A stretch of DNA of 64,000 nucleotides. Source: Rotaria sordida. Its lineage: Eukaryota > Rotifera > Eurotatoria > Philodinida > Philodinidae. The stretch is from NCBI GenBank assembly GCA_905250125.1, contig CAJNOL010000099.1, positions 124,001-188,000 of the forward strand, in the 5' to 3' direction. Shown here in pieces: positions 49,423-61,091 of this stretch; the stretch's first letter is position 1; every line of letters begins with the position of its first letter. The notes under the pieces are model-generated. The model did not search any database, was not told the DNA's origin, and was given only the letters and a program-made list of their open reading frames with translations. The position numbers and the translations under genes were made by a program.

Positions 49423-52400
49423 ATGTGTCAAATTGGTACTAGTGAAAAAATAATGTCTCGAAATGGTGATAATCAATCACATATTGAGGAATTGAATCAT
49501 AGAGATAATGAAGATATAAAATATTTTGTCGATTTATATACAGCAGCATTGCATTTAAGGTATGAATATTTATAAAATGTTTTTATTTAATTTATTGATT
49601 TATTTATTTATTTATTTAAGACAACGTATGAAAGAAGAAAAATTAATTCATCATTCATATTCAGCTTATTTTAATGATGAAAATAATAATAATAATACTA
49701 ATAATTTATATTCATTATTTCATAATTGCTTTCATTCATATGAAGTTATTAATTGGCTTATAAAAAGACAATTATGTAAAACAATTGATGATGGACAAGA
49801 AATATTTCAAGTTTTAGAAAAACTCAAAATTATTCATCATGGTAAAATAAAAAGAACACGAGTCTTTTATTTGGCATTAAGCCAAATAAATATTTTCTTA
49901 TTTATTGAATTTGCATCTGTTAGCGGAAAGGAGAATAAATTATTCTAGGTCAATATAAACTTCGAGAACAAGAGGAAATCGACAGTTTTTTTTAACCATA
50001 TTCGATTTATTTTCTTTACTCAGAAGATTGATTTATATATAATAGAGTTCAAAAAAATCATTTGGTTCGAACATCTCAAACCTAATGAACTCTATACAGA
50101 AAAATTACATAAAACAAAAAGAGAAGTTTAAGTTCGTTTTCAAAGAAATAATGCTAAAAAAAGTAAAAAGAAAATCAATATTTAAGGATTCTATTAGTTA
50201 AATGAGCTTTACAAAGTGTATAGCAATTCGTATATCAATAATGTACCAATACCAAATAGTTGTCATGTAAATAAAGTTAATCAGATGTTCAATAAGGCGG
50301 AAAATGTATTACATATTATTGTCAGAGAAAGTTTATTGATTAAGCTTCTCAATGAGATATACAGATGGTCAAATAAACTATTGTTCGATGACAAGGTTAT
50401 AGACTTATTACGGATATAGTCAAAGCACGTGTCAATTTTATTCTATACGTCTTTAAGTGAATTATTTGGAAGCAAAAAAAAATCTAATATATTAAACAAT
50501 ATGTCGATCAGGCATAATTTCATTGTCCTCTCTTTTTTTTTTTTGAAGAATTTTTTTTTTTACTTACTTTGAGTGATTATGTACAATGTAAACTGCTTAG
50601 GATGTTAACATACTCGGTAATTATTTCGAGAGAATAAAAAGAAAAATGATGAAAAACTTAATTGTTATTCTTGGATTTTCTTTTTTTGTTTTATATTATT
50701 AATTTCAAAATAGTTTTAATATTCGAAATAGAAATTAAAATATTCTTTTGATTTTAGTTTGTGATTTAAATGAATTTGAATATCCATTATTATCACCATC
50801 ACTTAATAATGTTAGATATTTATATCGTTTTCGTCTTGATGATGGTACAACTGATCAAAATCATTCATTTCAACAATTTGCTTCTATTTATGAAACTTAT
50901 ACAAGGTAAATTTAAATGAAATATACATATGTTATTTTCTAAATGAATTTTTTTATTTCATATAGCTTATTTACACTTGATAAAAGTCAATGTCGTGGTA
51001 TAGATTTACAACAAGAACAAACTTCCAGAAATCCTTATGATGAAAACTCAGGAATATTACTTAAAGGTGATAATTTAGCTCGAATGCTTGCTTTACGTAG
51101 TGGTACAAATATGTTAAATATTGAACGTCTTGTTGATGATATGATTATGTATGGTCTTGTTCGATTTAGTAAGTTGATTTTATTTATTTTATTAAATTAA
51201 AATTAATTATTAAAAAATTTATTTTAGATGAATGTAATCATGAAACAGAATGTAATTGTTCAAGAAAATTTCATAATGATGATCATCATCAATATATATT
51301 AAGTAATTCACATCGTTTAATACCAAAACAACGTCTTGATTTAATTGCATTAATGCAAAATGATTTTCATGAAACAAGTCAATCACTAATATTAAATGAA
51401 AATATTCGAATATCAACTAGTAATAATTCAATAAATAGTAATGAATCAATAAGAAAAATTTTAAATAGTGATGAAATTGATTATACAACAAAATTCATAT
51501 GTCCTACAAATAGTTTTAAAAGAAAAAAATCTGCAAGTCTTAATTCAACAGCTAATTCAGGTAAAAAAAAACACAAATCTTCTAATGTCTTATGTTATTT
51601 TTTTTTTTTGAAATTAGAACATCGTCCAACTGCTGATGAACTTGAACGACGAGAATTACCATGGTGTTGGAAAAGTTATTCAGTAAGTTTTATTAGCTAG
51701 TTTGATTTAATTCTAAGACACTAAAGAAAAGAAATTTGAAAAATATAGATGATTCATTCATTAGGATTTTATTGGCAAGTACTATTAGATAATCATAGTA
51801 AGGAACGAGTGCATCAGAATGAATGTCCACTAACGAGAGAATTTTCTTAACTTAAAAACCAGTAGAAGACAGGCTATCGACTCTGCTGATTCTGGATATG
51901 AACATGAAATTTGCTGATAGGCCTTCTTTTTCGCTCAACTAATTTTCTGGTCTCTTAGGATTGTAAAGGACATCGAGTTGTGTATGAAAAACTATTTTCT
52001 GACATTTTGAAATACTAAATGAGATGCAAAGAGACGAGTTATTTTCTTTTGTCTAGATCCTTAACTGAAATTGACTCTGCGGTTTTATCCTACTGCAGTA
52101 CGAGCAGAGTTTAAACCAACATATTCTTGCATAGGCTTTCGCTATTGGTGAAGTCAACACGATAGTTTTTCACTCTGTAACCTTGTTGAGTGAGTTCGGC
52201 ATAACCTAAACTCAATGCCCTGAAGCTATTTCTTTTTTTGATTTTGTGCAAGCAATAAAGACATATGTCGTGTCAAAACTTAATGTGTGAGAAGAGAAGA
52301 AAACTATCGATACGCAATTGCACACTTCCACGTTTCATTTACACCTCCATATCAACACTTCATACTTGTGCATTCATATCTCAGACCTTCACACTTCCAC

Positions 52401-53509
52401 ATTTATATTCTAAATTTAACTGAGAAACATTAATTCTACATTCACAAAACTATTTTAGTATTGAATTTGTAAGAAATTGCTTGTTGACAGTACACGATCA
52501 TAGGTGCACTTCCTCTCTTTAAGTGTCAAGGTTTCTTGTTGCCTTATTTAGCATTTCAAAATATTAAAAAAAAATATATTTTTTTATACACAACTCAATG
52601 TTCTCTACAATCAAAAAATTATTTTGACGAAAAAAAGTTTTCGCTCTAGAAAACTAGATTTTGCATAAAATCAGATCTTAGAAGGTCTATCAATGAATTT
52701 CTTGCTCATATTCAAAAGCAGCATGGTCGATAATCTATTGTCTACTGATTTTTAGGTTAAAAGTGATTTTCCAGTTGAGAAGTTTCTATCGAATATTACA
52801 TATTTATATATTACTGTTATATTAATTGAAATCTCTTGTGAGTGTTTGAAACTTATTTGACTGCTTATTTTAGCTTAAACGTGATCGTCCTGGTTATGGA
52901 TTAATTCTTCAAGGTCAAGGTCCATGTTATGTTGAAAGACTTGATCCATATGGTTCAGCATTTACATCTGGAATTCGAGTAAAGAAAAGAAAATAAATAT
53001 TAAAAGACAAGTTTTATTTATTTTTTTTCTTATTTTTAAAGGTTAATGAATATTTATATGCAATTGAAGGTATTAATGTTCTTCGTCGTTCTGGAAAAGA
53101 AGTTGAACGTTTATTATCTATGTTTGATAAATGTACAGTTTATACAATATATAATCGTGATGATTTTCGTCAATTATCTACATTACGTAATGAATTAAAT
53201 AATAAAAATGATATTGTTTGTTTTAAACATTTATCATCATCATTAAATGACTATAATAATAGAAAACTATCATCAACAAATATTAATAATCATTCATTAA
53301 ATCATATAGCTCAACAACAACAACAACAACAACATCATCGTCAATTATCATATTCATCATCACCAACATCATCTATAGATGGAAGTTCATCATGTTCAAT
53401 CTCACCCAAACATTCACAACAATATTCAAATAATAAAAAAAGTATATTAACAAAACATTTTCAATTTTTTCGATTACCATCTCGATCTTGTTCGAATACA
53501 TTAAAATAA
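49423..53509 (+). CDS. DEPTOR: DEPTOR-like protein (two DEP domains plus PDZ), mTOR regulator
   Basis: Eight exons: 49423-49559, 49621-49841, 50758-50905, 50966-51168, 51228-51560, 51618-51682, 52874-52978 and 53042-53509, giving 559 aa (human DEPTOR is 409). DEPTOR binds mTOR and restrains mTORC1/2. Seen: DEP1 at about residues 45-145 with EEKLIHH, CFHSYEVINWLI and KLKIIHHVCDLNEF...YLYRFRLDDGT, close to human DEPTOR and rebuilt across intron 2. DEP2 follows with LKGDNLARMLALRSG and DDMIMYGLVRF. A Ser/Asn-rich linker comes next. PDZ is at about 370-445: GYGLILQGQGPCYVERLDPYGSAFTSGIRVNEYLYAIEGINVL. A low-complexity tail of about 110 residues with a seven-Gln run follows and is absent from human DEPTOR. 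Intron 6 (1.2 kb) holds a foldback. Start: Met-49423 after an AG at 49393; a Met at 49342 would read through that acceptor. AATAAA lies near 53892. Confidence 0.9.
51838..52768. mobile_element. Foldback element in DEPTOR intron 6
   Basis: The outer arms match imperfectly: AAAAACCAGTAGAAGACAGG pairs with a GTCTACTGATTTTTA block near 52740, GATAGGCCTTCT pairs with AGAAGGTCTATC, and GAGTTGTGTATGAAAAA pairs with ATACACAACTC. The centre is near 52300. No coding capacity is seen. It accounts for about 930 of the 1190 bp of the intron. Confidence 0.7.
53307..53337 (+). repeat. CAA microsatellite encoding polyglutamine
   Basis: About seven CAA codons followed by CAT CAT lie in the last DEPTOR exon, giving a Gln-His run. 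The frame is kept, so length change would alter only the tail. Confidence 0.85.
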
Positions 53510-56369
53510 TTTTGATAACAACAGTAGTTTATATATATATATACATGTATATATTGCTCACTTTTGACCCGGTTTGTTTTGTGTGTATGTGTTTGTTTGT
53601 TCACTTCTCAGGTTTGCATGTGTGCTTCTCTTTGCACTATTCTATATATGGTTTTTCTTCTCTTTTTTTTTTTTGTATGATGCGATGCGTACAGCACATC
53701 TGTCTATAGAAAATTTTATTTCTTTTGTAAATAGTTTTTTTTCTTTGGGTTTATTTTTATCTCTATTTTCTCTTGCTTTTTTTTATTATTATTGGAAATT
53801 GTAACGAGATTAGTAGAAAGATGGTAAAACAATTTTTTCTTTGTTGTGTTTTTTGGTGACTAATAATATGAAGAAAGAGATAGAGATGAAAAATAAAGTT
53901 TTCACTGGAACGATAAAAATGATTTCTCTTTTAATAATTAAATCAAGAATATTACGACAATAGTTTTCTTATTTGAAATTGTTAAGTGTTTAATCATAAA
54001 TATGGTTAGTTCTTATTCGACATCTCATGTTTAAGATGAAACTTCAATCTTTACATAGGATCTGTTAATACTAGAAGAAATCTAGAAGGATTCTTCTACA
54101 TGCGCTGTCCTTTTACAGTTATAGTCGTTACATTAGATTTTTTATCTTTGCCATAGCATGTATAAAAATACAGCAGGAACGAATTTGGTCCACAAGCAAC
54201 TGTTGCATTTATTAGAATCTCCTAAAAATTTCAGCCCAAAACGGTCATCTGTTCTCGAGATATCCAATCCACAAAAAACGATGATATTTCACCAAAAGGA
54301 AGGAAAATCTAGTTCTTTTGGGACTTCGATATCTCGATAAGAGACCATTTTTTTTTGACTGAATTGTCTATGGACAAAGTTGTAGACCAAAATTCATTTG
54401 TACATTGTTTTTTTATAAACAATATGGCAAAAGTAAAAAGTCCAGTGTAACGACCATAATTCCAAAAGAAGAACGCCTACGGAAAGATCCTTCTAGGTTT
54501 CTTCTAATTTCAACAGATCCTACGTACTGTGACTGGAATCTCATCTCAAACACAAGATACCACTGTGGGTTGTTTCCTTATCAGATGTCTGTTCTTTATT
54601 AGATTTTAATACATACATCAATATTTATAACGCTTATCGACACAACCACTACGATTACAGTTTTCTCCTTTTATGTCATTTCCCTCTACTTCCAGTAAAG
54701 CACATGATTATATGAATTTATCCCTAGTTGCAGTCTAATTTTGTCCAGACAAAACTGGAATTCCAGTTCAAACTCATTTTTCAAATGGATTCAAGTATTG
54801 TATACTTTAAATTTCAAAGCGAAATTCTTCATTGCTATAAAAGAAAAAAATTTCAAGTGTCTGATTCTATTGATTTTTGAATAAGTCATTGTAATTCGTT
54901 GATTAAATCATCGTCATGTCTAATACTGTATATTCATAATTGAATACGAGAATTTTGGGTTCGAGTTTTGGCATTATCTCCTCTCCAAACATATCATTAC
55001 TTAAAAAAATATTGTACTTGTCGGAGAATATTATTATTGATAACAGTTGTTATAGTTGAATCAACTTGAATCTGATGAGTCGGATAGTTGGATTGTTAAT
55101 TATGCTTAAATAAAATAATTTTGAATGAAATGACTAATTAATTATGTTTTCTAAGTATTATTCAGACCGAGAGAAAGAATAACATTTAATTTGGAAGTAC
55201 ATGAAGATCGTCAAGCCCAAATAGAATAACTAATCTATGTCTTATGCAATATTTTGCTATGTCGATAAAAATGTCTTTCGTTCTTTTTCAAATGACGCCT
55301 TATTTGTTTATAATTATTCGATATAAATAAAACATGGATTTGTTCAATTTTAATCTCAATATCAGAATTCAATAATCGTGATCACTAATTAAATGAGAAC
55401 AGTAATAATTAGCTATCTATTAATTTGAAGACAAACTGCTATCACTTGCTTATATATTTCTTCATAATTTTTATAACGACAAAAACATTGACATACTGGA
55501 TTGTATTATTCATTGCAAGAATATTTAAAAGAATAGTTTTCGAAAGGAAAGTGATAGTGATTTACATGGCATCTGGGAATGTAAATCCAAGGTTTGCCTA
55601 TCTGTTATGTATATAAAAATGATTATAGCGAATGTGATAATATAAATGGCAGTCTCACTATTTTGGTCACAATTTTTTCAGTTTTCATGTTGTTGAGCTA
55701 TTCTTTTTTTCCAAAGATTCTCTACAAAATGTTATATTTCATGTGATAAATATAACCTTTTCCATTGTGGAGTGTGGATGTGTTGGTGGCATGAGTAGAT
55801 GTGAGTATATCAGGTAGGATACACAAAAGATTCTGATTGACATTGGCAACGAATAGTCCGATAACTAGTCAAAATAGCGAACCCACCATTCGTTCTGTCG
55901 CATTCGTTAGATATTTTTAAAAATGATTTACTCTATAAGAAAACACGTTCGAAGTTCTCCTCATTCAAATATTTCTAACTTCATATTGCTAATTGATTCC
56001 ATTTTTTAAGTATCAATCCAACGCTCATTTGTCTTTGATCCTTCAACTTATTAAATTGCAATTCTTACTTTTTTTTGACTCAGTAAAGTCTTTTCATATT
56101 TACTTCATGTTGTTTAAAAAAACTCATATATAAAATATTTCATTTTGTTTTTAACTTTAGGTTTTATATTTAAAAACATAAAGAATAAATAAATGAATGT
56201 TGAAAAAGCAAGAACACTAAACAATACGAATTTCTCAAGTTTTCTTTTTTTTTTTGTTTTTTCCTTTTAACATGCATAATCATTCAAACATTTTTTTTTT
56301 AAACTGTGAACAAAACAAATACAGAAAATCAAAAGATAAATATCACAACAACAAACAATTTCTCTAATA
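53510..56369. other. Intergenic stretch between convergent DEPTOR and Staufen genes
   Basis: It holds both 3' UTRs, one TA-flanked palindrome (54058-54520) and a TGTGGG-like patch (55766-55805, GTGGAGTGTGGATGTGTTGG). Otherwise it is AT-rich with no supported gene. Confidence 0.5.
54058..54520. mobile_element. Palindromic MITE with TA target duplication
   Basis: The ends GGATCTGTTAATACTAGAAG and CTTCTAATTTCAACAGATCC are inverted and each is flanked by TA, the Tc1/mariner target. Inner arms also pair (GAAATCTAGAAGGAT with ATCCTTCTAGGTTTC; TCGAGATATC with GATATCTCGA near the centre). Length is 463 bp with no coding capacity. Confidence 0.82.
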
Positions 56370-59300
56370 TTATTCAACAGAAATTTGTCGATAATTTTTT
56401 TCATTTCTTTTCGATTTTGGTACTTGAATAGATCCATTAAATAATTGTTTTAAATTATTCCAAATAGCTGATGAAGCATTTTCTTGTGCACGTATTAATG
56501 ATGGACCATGACCACGAAATTGTGCAAGAAGACGATCATCAGTTGATAAACTAACTATTGATTGATATCGTGAACTACCGGCATTCTCATTTTCATTCTA
56601 AAATTATAGAAAATTTCCATAGGGAATAAAATTTTCTTTTAAATTTTTGTTGCAAACCATTTTATCTAAATATTCAACATGAATATTTAATTTTTCACAA
56701 GCTTCAATTAATTGTTGTTTATATGATATTGAAATTGTTGATGATGATGATGATGATTTACAAGATGTTTGTTCATCTTTTTCAATAATTTCTTCAACAA
56801 AATGTACATGTTTTTTTTCTTGTTTATTTATATTATCATTATTTCCATCTCGTTTAAGTAAACCTTTAATTGGTGGTGGTGGTAAAATAATAATAGAATC
56901 TAATTTTTCAAGTAATATTTTAGCAGCAATTTGTTTAGCTAATTTTTTTGTTTTACCATAACCTTCAGCTATATCATTATTACCAAATTTAATTTGAAAA
57001 GTAAAATTTTCTTTATTAAATAATTGTATAAATTCAATTTTAACTTGTCGTTGTTGAGCTAATTGATAAATACGTGTTATTGGATTGAAATTTTCTTGAA
57101 TATGATTTAATGGTAAAATTTCTAACATTTTTTTTGCAGCTAATTGTTTAGCTGATTGCTTATTATAACCATTACCAGTTGTTGAATAATTTTCACCAAT
57201 TTGATATGTAACAGTAAATGGATCATCAAATTTCCTATGAACAGAAAGACCAAGTTGTTTAGCACGTTCATACATAAGTGATATATCAGATTTTGTTTGA
57301 TGATTGTTTTTTGAAATAGATGATGATGATGATGATGATGATGATAAAATATTTAATTGTTGTGTTGATATTGGATTTTGACGTAAGAAATATAAAGCAT
57401 TAAGTGCACAATTAGTACGAGCTTGTTGATGTGTATAAGCATGTCCATCAAAATATAAATCATGACCAAGATAAAGACGATAATAAAAAAGACTACGAGA
57501 ATAATTTGATGATGTTGATTTTAAACGTTCATTGAGTAAAACATAATGTGTTGAAATATGATTTCGATTAGCCCATGTATTTAATGCAACAGTTGGTGAT
57601 TGAAAGACTTAAATAGAATAAAGTTTTTATAGTTATATAATCAACGATTAGGATTATCTGACGAAATTTTTTTAATATTCTAAATTATGATTTTATACAG
57701 AAATAATTCTATCGTGTCTGAACAATAAGTTTCGTTAATGATTTGAATCGTACAGGCTAAACAAGCATTTCTTTTATATTTATAATGAACCTTATGCACG
57801 ATTTGCTTGTTGCATGTCTTCTTGATTGCAGATATTTTTTTCTCCAATTAAAAAAAAAAATGTCTGTAGAGTAGAATTGAGGATGAACAGGCAAAAGTAA
57901 TCGCCCATTATAAAGTGTACGAAATGCGGCGTGAGGAGAGAAAAATCATGATCGCATTATGGAAACATACGAAAATAGATATGGATCTTCTCTTCAACTA
58001 CATTCATACCCTAAATCTAAAAAAAAATGTTGAATATTCTTATGTTTCATTAATGAATTCTTTTGACATAATAAATCTTGTCTTGCTTCTACTATACAAT
58101 CATTTTTCTTGAATAAATCAAAAAAAAGTGACCATGCTAGCTTATTTGTTGCCAAGGATGACTCCTTCTTTCATCTATCTTTTTTAATCATCTTGTTAGC
58201 ATACAAGAGAATTGAGAAAGATAGATGAAAGAAAGGACCACTCTCTGTAATAACATAAACTAGTACGACCATTCTTTTTATACATGTTCATGGCCAACAG
58301 GCAAATCATGAATAAGGTTCATTATAATATTGTTTTTAATTCTAGTATTATGAACAGCAAATGTATGAAACTATATGTTGAACAATAATGATATGTAGAA
58401 AGTATTTGTCTGAATCCGACTATATTAAAAGTTTTATCTTTAAAGAATACTAGATCAAATATGAAGAGATTTTATAAATTTTTTGTCTAATCATATAAAC
58501 ATAAAATACTGATTTCATTACTTTGGATAATTAGTGGATTGAATCATCTTCAGACTATTTTTTTTATACATTACGTGAAATTTCTTAGAAAAATGTTAAC
58601 ACTATCAGAAGATGTGTATTTCAAAACTTCGAACATTTTACATCAAAGTAATCAAGGAAGATTCTAAACCTAATCCGTAGACTTATGATATAATTTTGAA
58701 ATACCTCTTCACTGCCCATTTTTAATATTATGAGAGAAAGTTTTCTACTAATACATTTCAAACTAGAAAAACATGTAATCACTGCAGAGATGGGCAAGTC
58801 ATTTTTTCAAGTCATTTAGAAAAAACCTTTTAATTTTCCTCATCTAAAGAGTGTAAAGCTAATTTCAACGTGGCTAAATTCAGACATGTTCAGGCTACAA
58901 AATGATATATTATGGTTAAAGTTTTCTTCCATCAGAAGCACCGTAATACCTTTAAAACACTGTGACTTGATGGAAATGACTTGACTTGATCAGGTCAAGT
59001 CAAGTCATGGTGTTTTGAACGTATTACGGCGCTTCTGATGGAGAAAAACTTTAACCATAATATATCATTTTGTAGCCTGAACATTTCTGAATTTAGTCAC
59101 ATTGAAATTAGAGTCAAACTCTTTAGATGAGAAAAATTATAAGGCTTTTTCTAAATGGCTTGAAAAATGACTTGCCCATCTCTGAATCACTGTAAAAGAT
59201 AAATATGATTTTATGTTTACTATTAATCATTCTTACTTCCTTTTTCATTACAATCGAGTCTATGAAAATTGGTCGATAAATTTATAGTAATACGAAAAAA

Positions 59301-60070
59301 AAAACAATATCAACGTAGACGAAGAAAACTAAAGGTTATGACAAAGACTTTGATCTACTCAAAATATGAACTAAAATTTGCTTTTAAAATTGAAATTATT
59401 AGATCTACAGATTTTTTTTTTGTGAAATTATATTACACAATCAAACCTAACATCTCATGTAAAAAAAAATAAGTACTCTCGAAAGTTCATTAATAAATAC
59501 TAAAGTTTGTTTGAAATAGTACAGTATGAATTTTCTTTGAGACATCGTTTATGTAAAGCATTACTTTCCCAATAGAAGAGAATTGAAATTAGCAAAATAT
59601 TTGAACTAATAATACTTTTTAAATTTAATATTCAGTTGAAGGATTTATGTTATATTACTCTAAAATTCTTTATTATTATTCGTATGGATCAATTTTTTAT
59701 TTTCTCATATTCACTATAAACTTTATTAATAATAAATCTTACCATTTATTTGTGAAATATCTTGATCATAGTTATTTGTAATCAGTAAATTTCGAAGATC
59801 GTCAAGAGCTAATTGAGCAGCTGCACGCTGTGCTAATTTAATACTACGCTCAGCACTAACATAGTCTTTATCACCCACATAAAGTCGAATTGTATACATT
59901 TTTGCATGAGCTGGACCTGACTCTTTTTCCAGTCGATATTTAATAAATATCTATATTGATATATGATTTTTTTTTTAATACTAATAAAAATTTCTTTAGT
60001 TTTTGTTTGAACATACTTTATTTCGTCGAGCTAAATCATAAATAAGTTTTATCGGTGAAGGTTGTTGCAT
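56370..60070 (-). CDS. STAU: Staufen-like double-stranded RNA-binding protein
   Basis: Four exons on the minus strand: 60017-60070, 59743-59950, 56658-57607 and 56370-56597, giving 479 aa. Staufen binds dsRNA in mRNAs for transport, local translation and decay. I read five dsRBD-like units: PSPIKLIYDLARRNK...ESGPAHAKMYTIRL (rebuilt across intron 1), VALNTWANRNHISTHYVLL, SLMYERAKQLGLSV...AKQLAAKKMLEIL, NPITRIYQLAQQ...AEGYGKTKKLAKQIAAKILLEKL, and YKQQLIEACEKLNIHVEYL continuing into the last exon (ENASSAIWNNLKQL). NPI.R, the fourth unit and the following KKHVHFVEE correspond to the third dsRBD and KVTFFEPG of human STAU1, so this is Staufen rather than another dsRBD family. Poly-Ser tracts separate the units. 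Intron 2 (2.1 kb) carries two inverted-repeat elements. The start is the first Met of exon 1; no acceptor-like AG lies close to it. Confidence 0.9.
57778..58329. mobile_element. Inverted-repeat element in Staufen intron 2
   Basis: TATAATGAACCTTATGCACG at the left pairs with a CATGAATAAGGTTCATTATA end at the right. An inner hairpin at about 58150-58240 (CTTCTTTCATCTATCTTT with AAAGATAGATGAAAG) is also present. About 550 bp, worn, non-coding, family unknown. Confidence 0.6.
58777..59192. mobile_element. 400-bp hAT-type palindromic MITE with 8-bp target duplication
   Basis: The element 58785-59184 has ends CAGAGATGGGCAAGTCATTT and AAATGACTTGCCCATCTCTG-type inverted repeats and long inner arms (TGATATATTATGGTTAAAGT with ACTTTAACCATAATATATCA). 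AATCACTG flanks it on both sides (58777-58784 and 59185-59192), a perfect 8-bp target duplication. CAG-type ends and 8-bp duplications are the hAT hallmark. The centre contains direct TGACTTGA units. Perfect duplications and well-matched arms suggest a fairly recent insertion in Staufen intron 2. Confidence 0.93.
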
Positions 60071-61091
60071 TTTTTTGGTTTTTTTTGAAAATAATAATAA
60101 TAGGATAAATTATGTACACAGGATAATAAAGAGGGAATGAAGAAGTGTCTGTCTTTTTATTTGTTTCACATTGATTTTCTTCTTAGATATTAATAGACGG
60201 ACGGATGAACACACATGTATAACAGATAAAATGACGCAGAAGCACAAATGGTCAGAAAAAAAAAATGCGCGTGACTACAGAATGATAAAATGATAAACAG
60301 CAAAGAAAAAAAAGAATAGAAGCAAATCTTTTGTTTTTTTTTTCTTCTTTCTTTATTTCATGTTATTGAGTATATTTGAAAAAAAAATACGCTAAACTTG
60401 ATAGCAACAGATGGAGTATATTTATGATTAAATGTATTCACAATATGAAATATTTGAAATTTTTATTTCGTAATATCAATAAATTGTGATTAATATACTT
60501 CGATAAAAAGAAAATATTAACTTACTTTCGAGTCAATATAATCGACCATTATAGACATCCATAAAAAGTTTATATGAGTAACATCGTCTAAATAAAATGA
60601 AGTATTCGTATATACATTTGAGATCGAAAAATCGAAGGTTTATTTGAATAATTTTGTTGTAAATGTATGCGAAGGTACTGATAGTGCTTGTGTAAGTAAA
60701 TAGTACATATTTATTTGCCTTGTGATTCTCTATATTATCATGTTGTGAATTTATTTCGTCTGTTAAATCAAAACATATGGTATGTAGATTATAAATGTCC
60801 TTCTATTTTGAGTAGATTCAAGTCATATGTTGTTTTTAAGTTTTTATCAAAATATTAGCGTCAAACGAAAGGTTTACGCATTCTTTTCAATTGCGTTTAT
60901 TTGTTGATATCAAACAATAAAAAATTGATATTGTCCAACTATGTTATATTAATCGTAGACGTACACATGATTGAAAGTAACGAATTTTTTTGACAGTAAA
61001 ATACTATATCAAAAAGATTTTAAAAAAAAAGGAAGTGCACATATAAACGCATTAATTTTTCTTCATAGGGAAAAAAAACAAATCAAACAAA
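60071..61091. other. Intergenic stretch between Staufen and the zinc-finger gene
   Basis: AT-rich with homopolymer runs. It should hold the Staufen 5' end and the 3' UTR of the zinc-finger gene. Nothing else is recognised. Confidence 0.5.
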
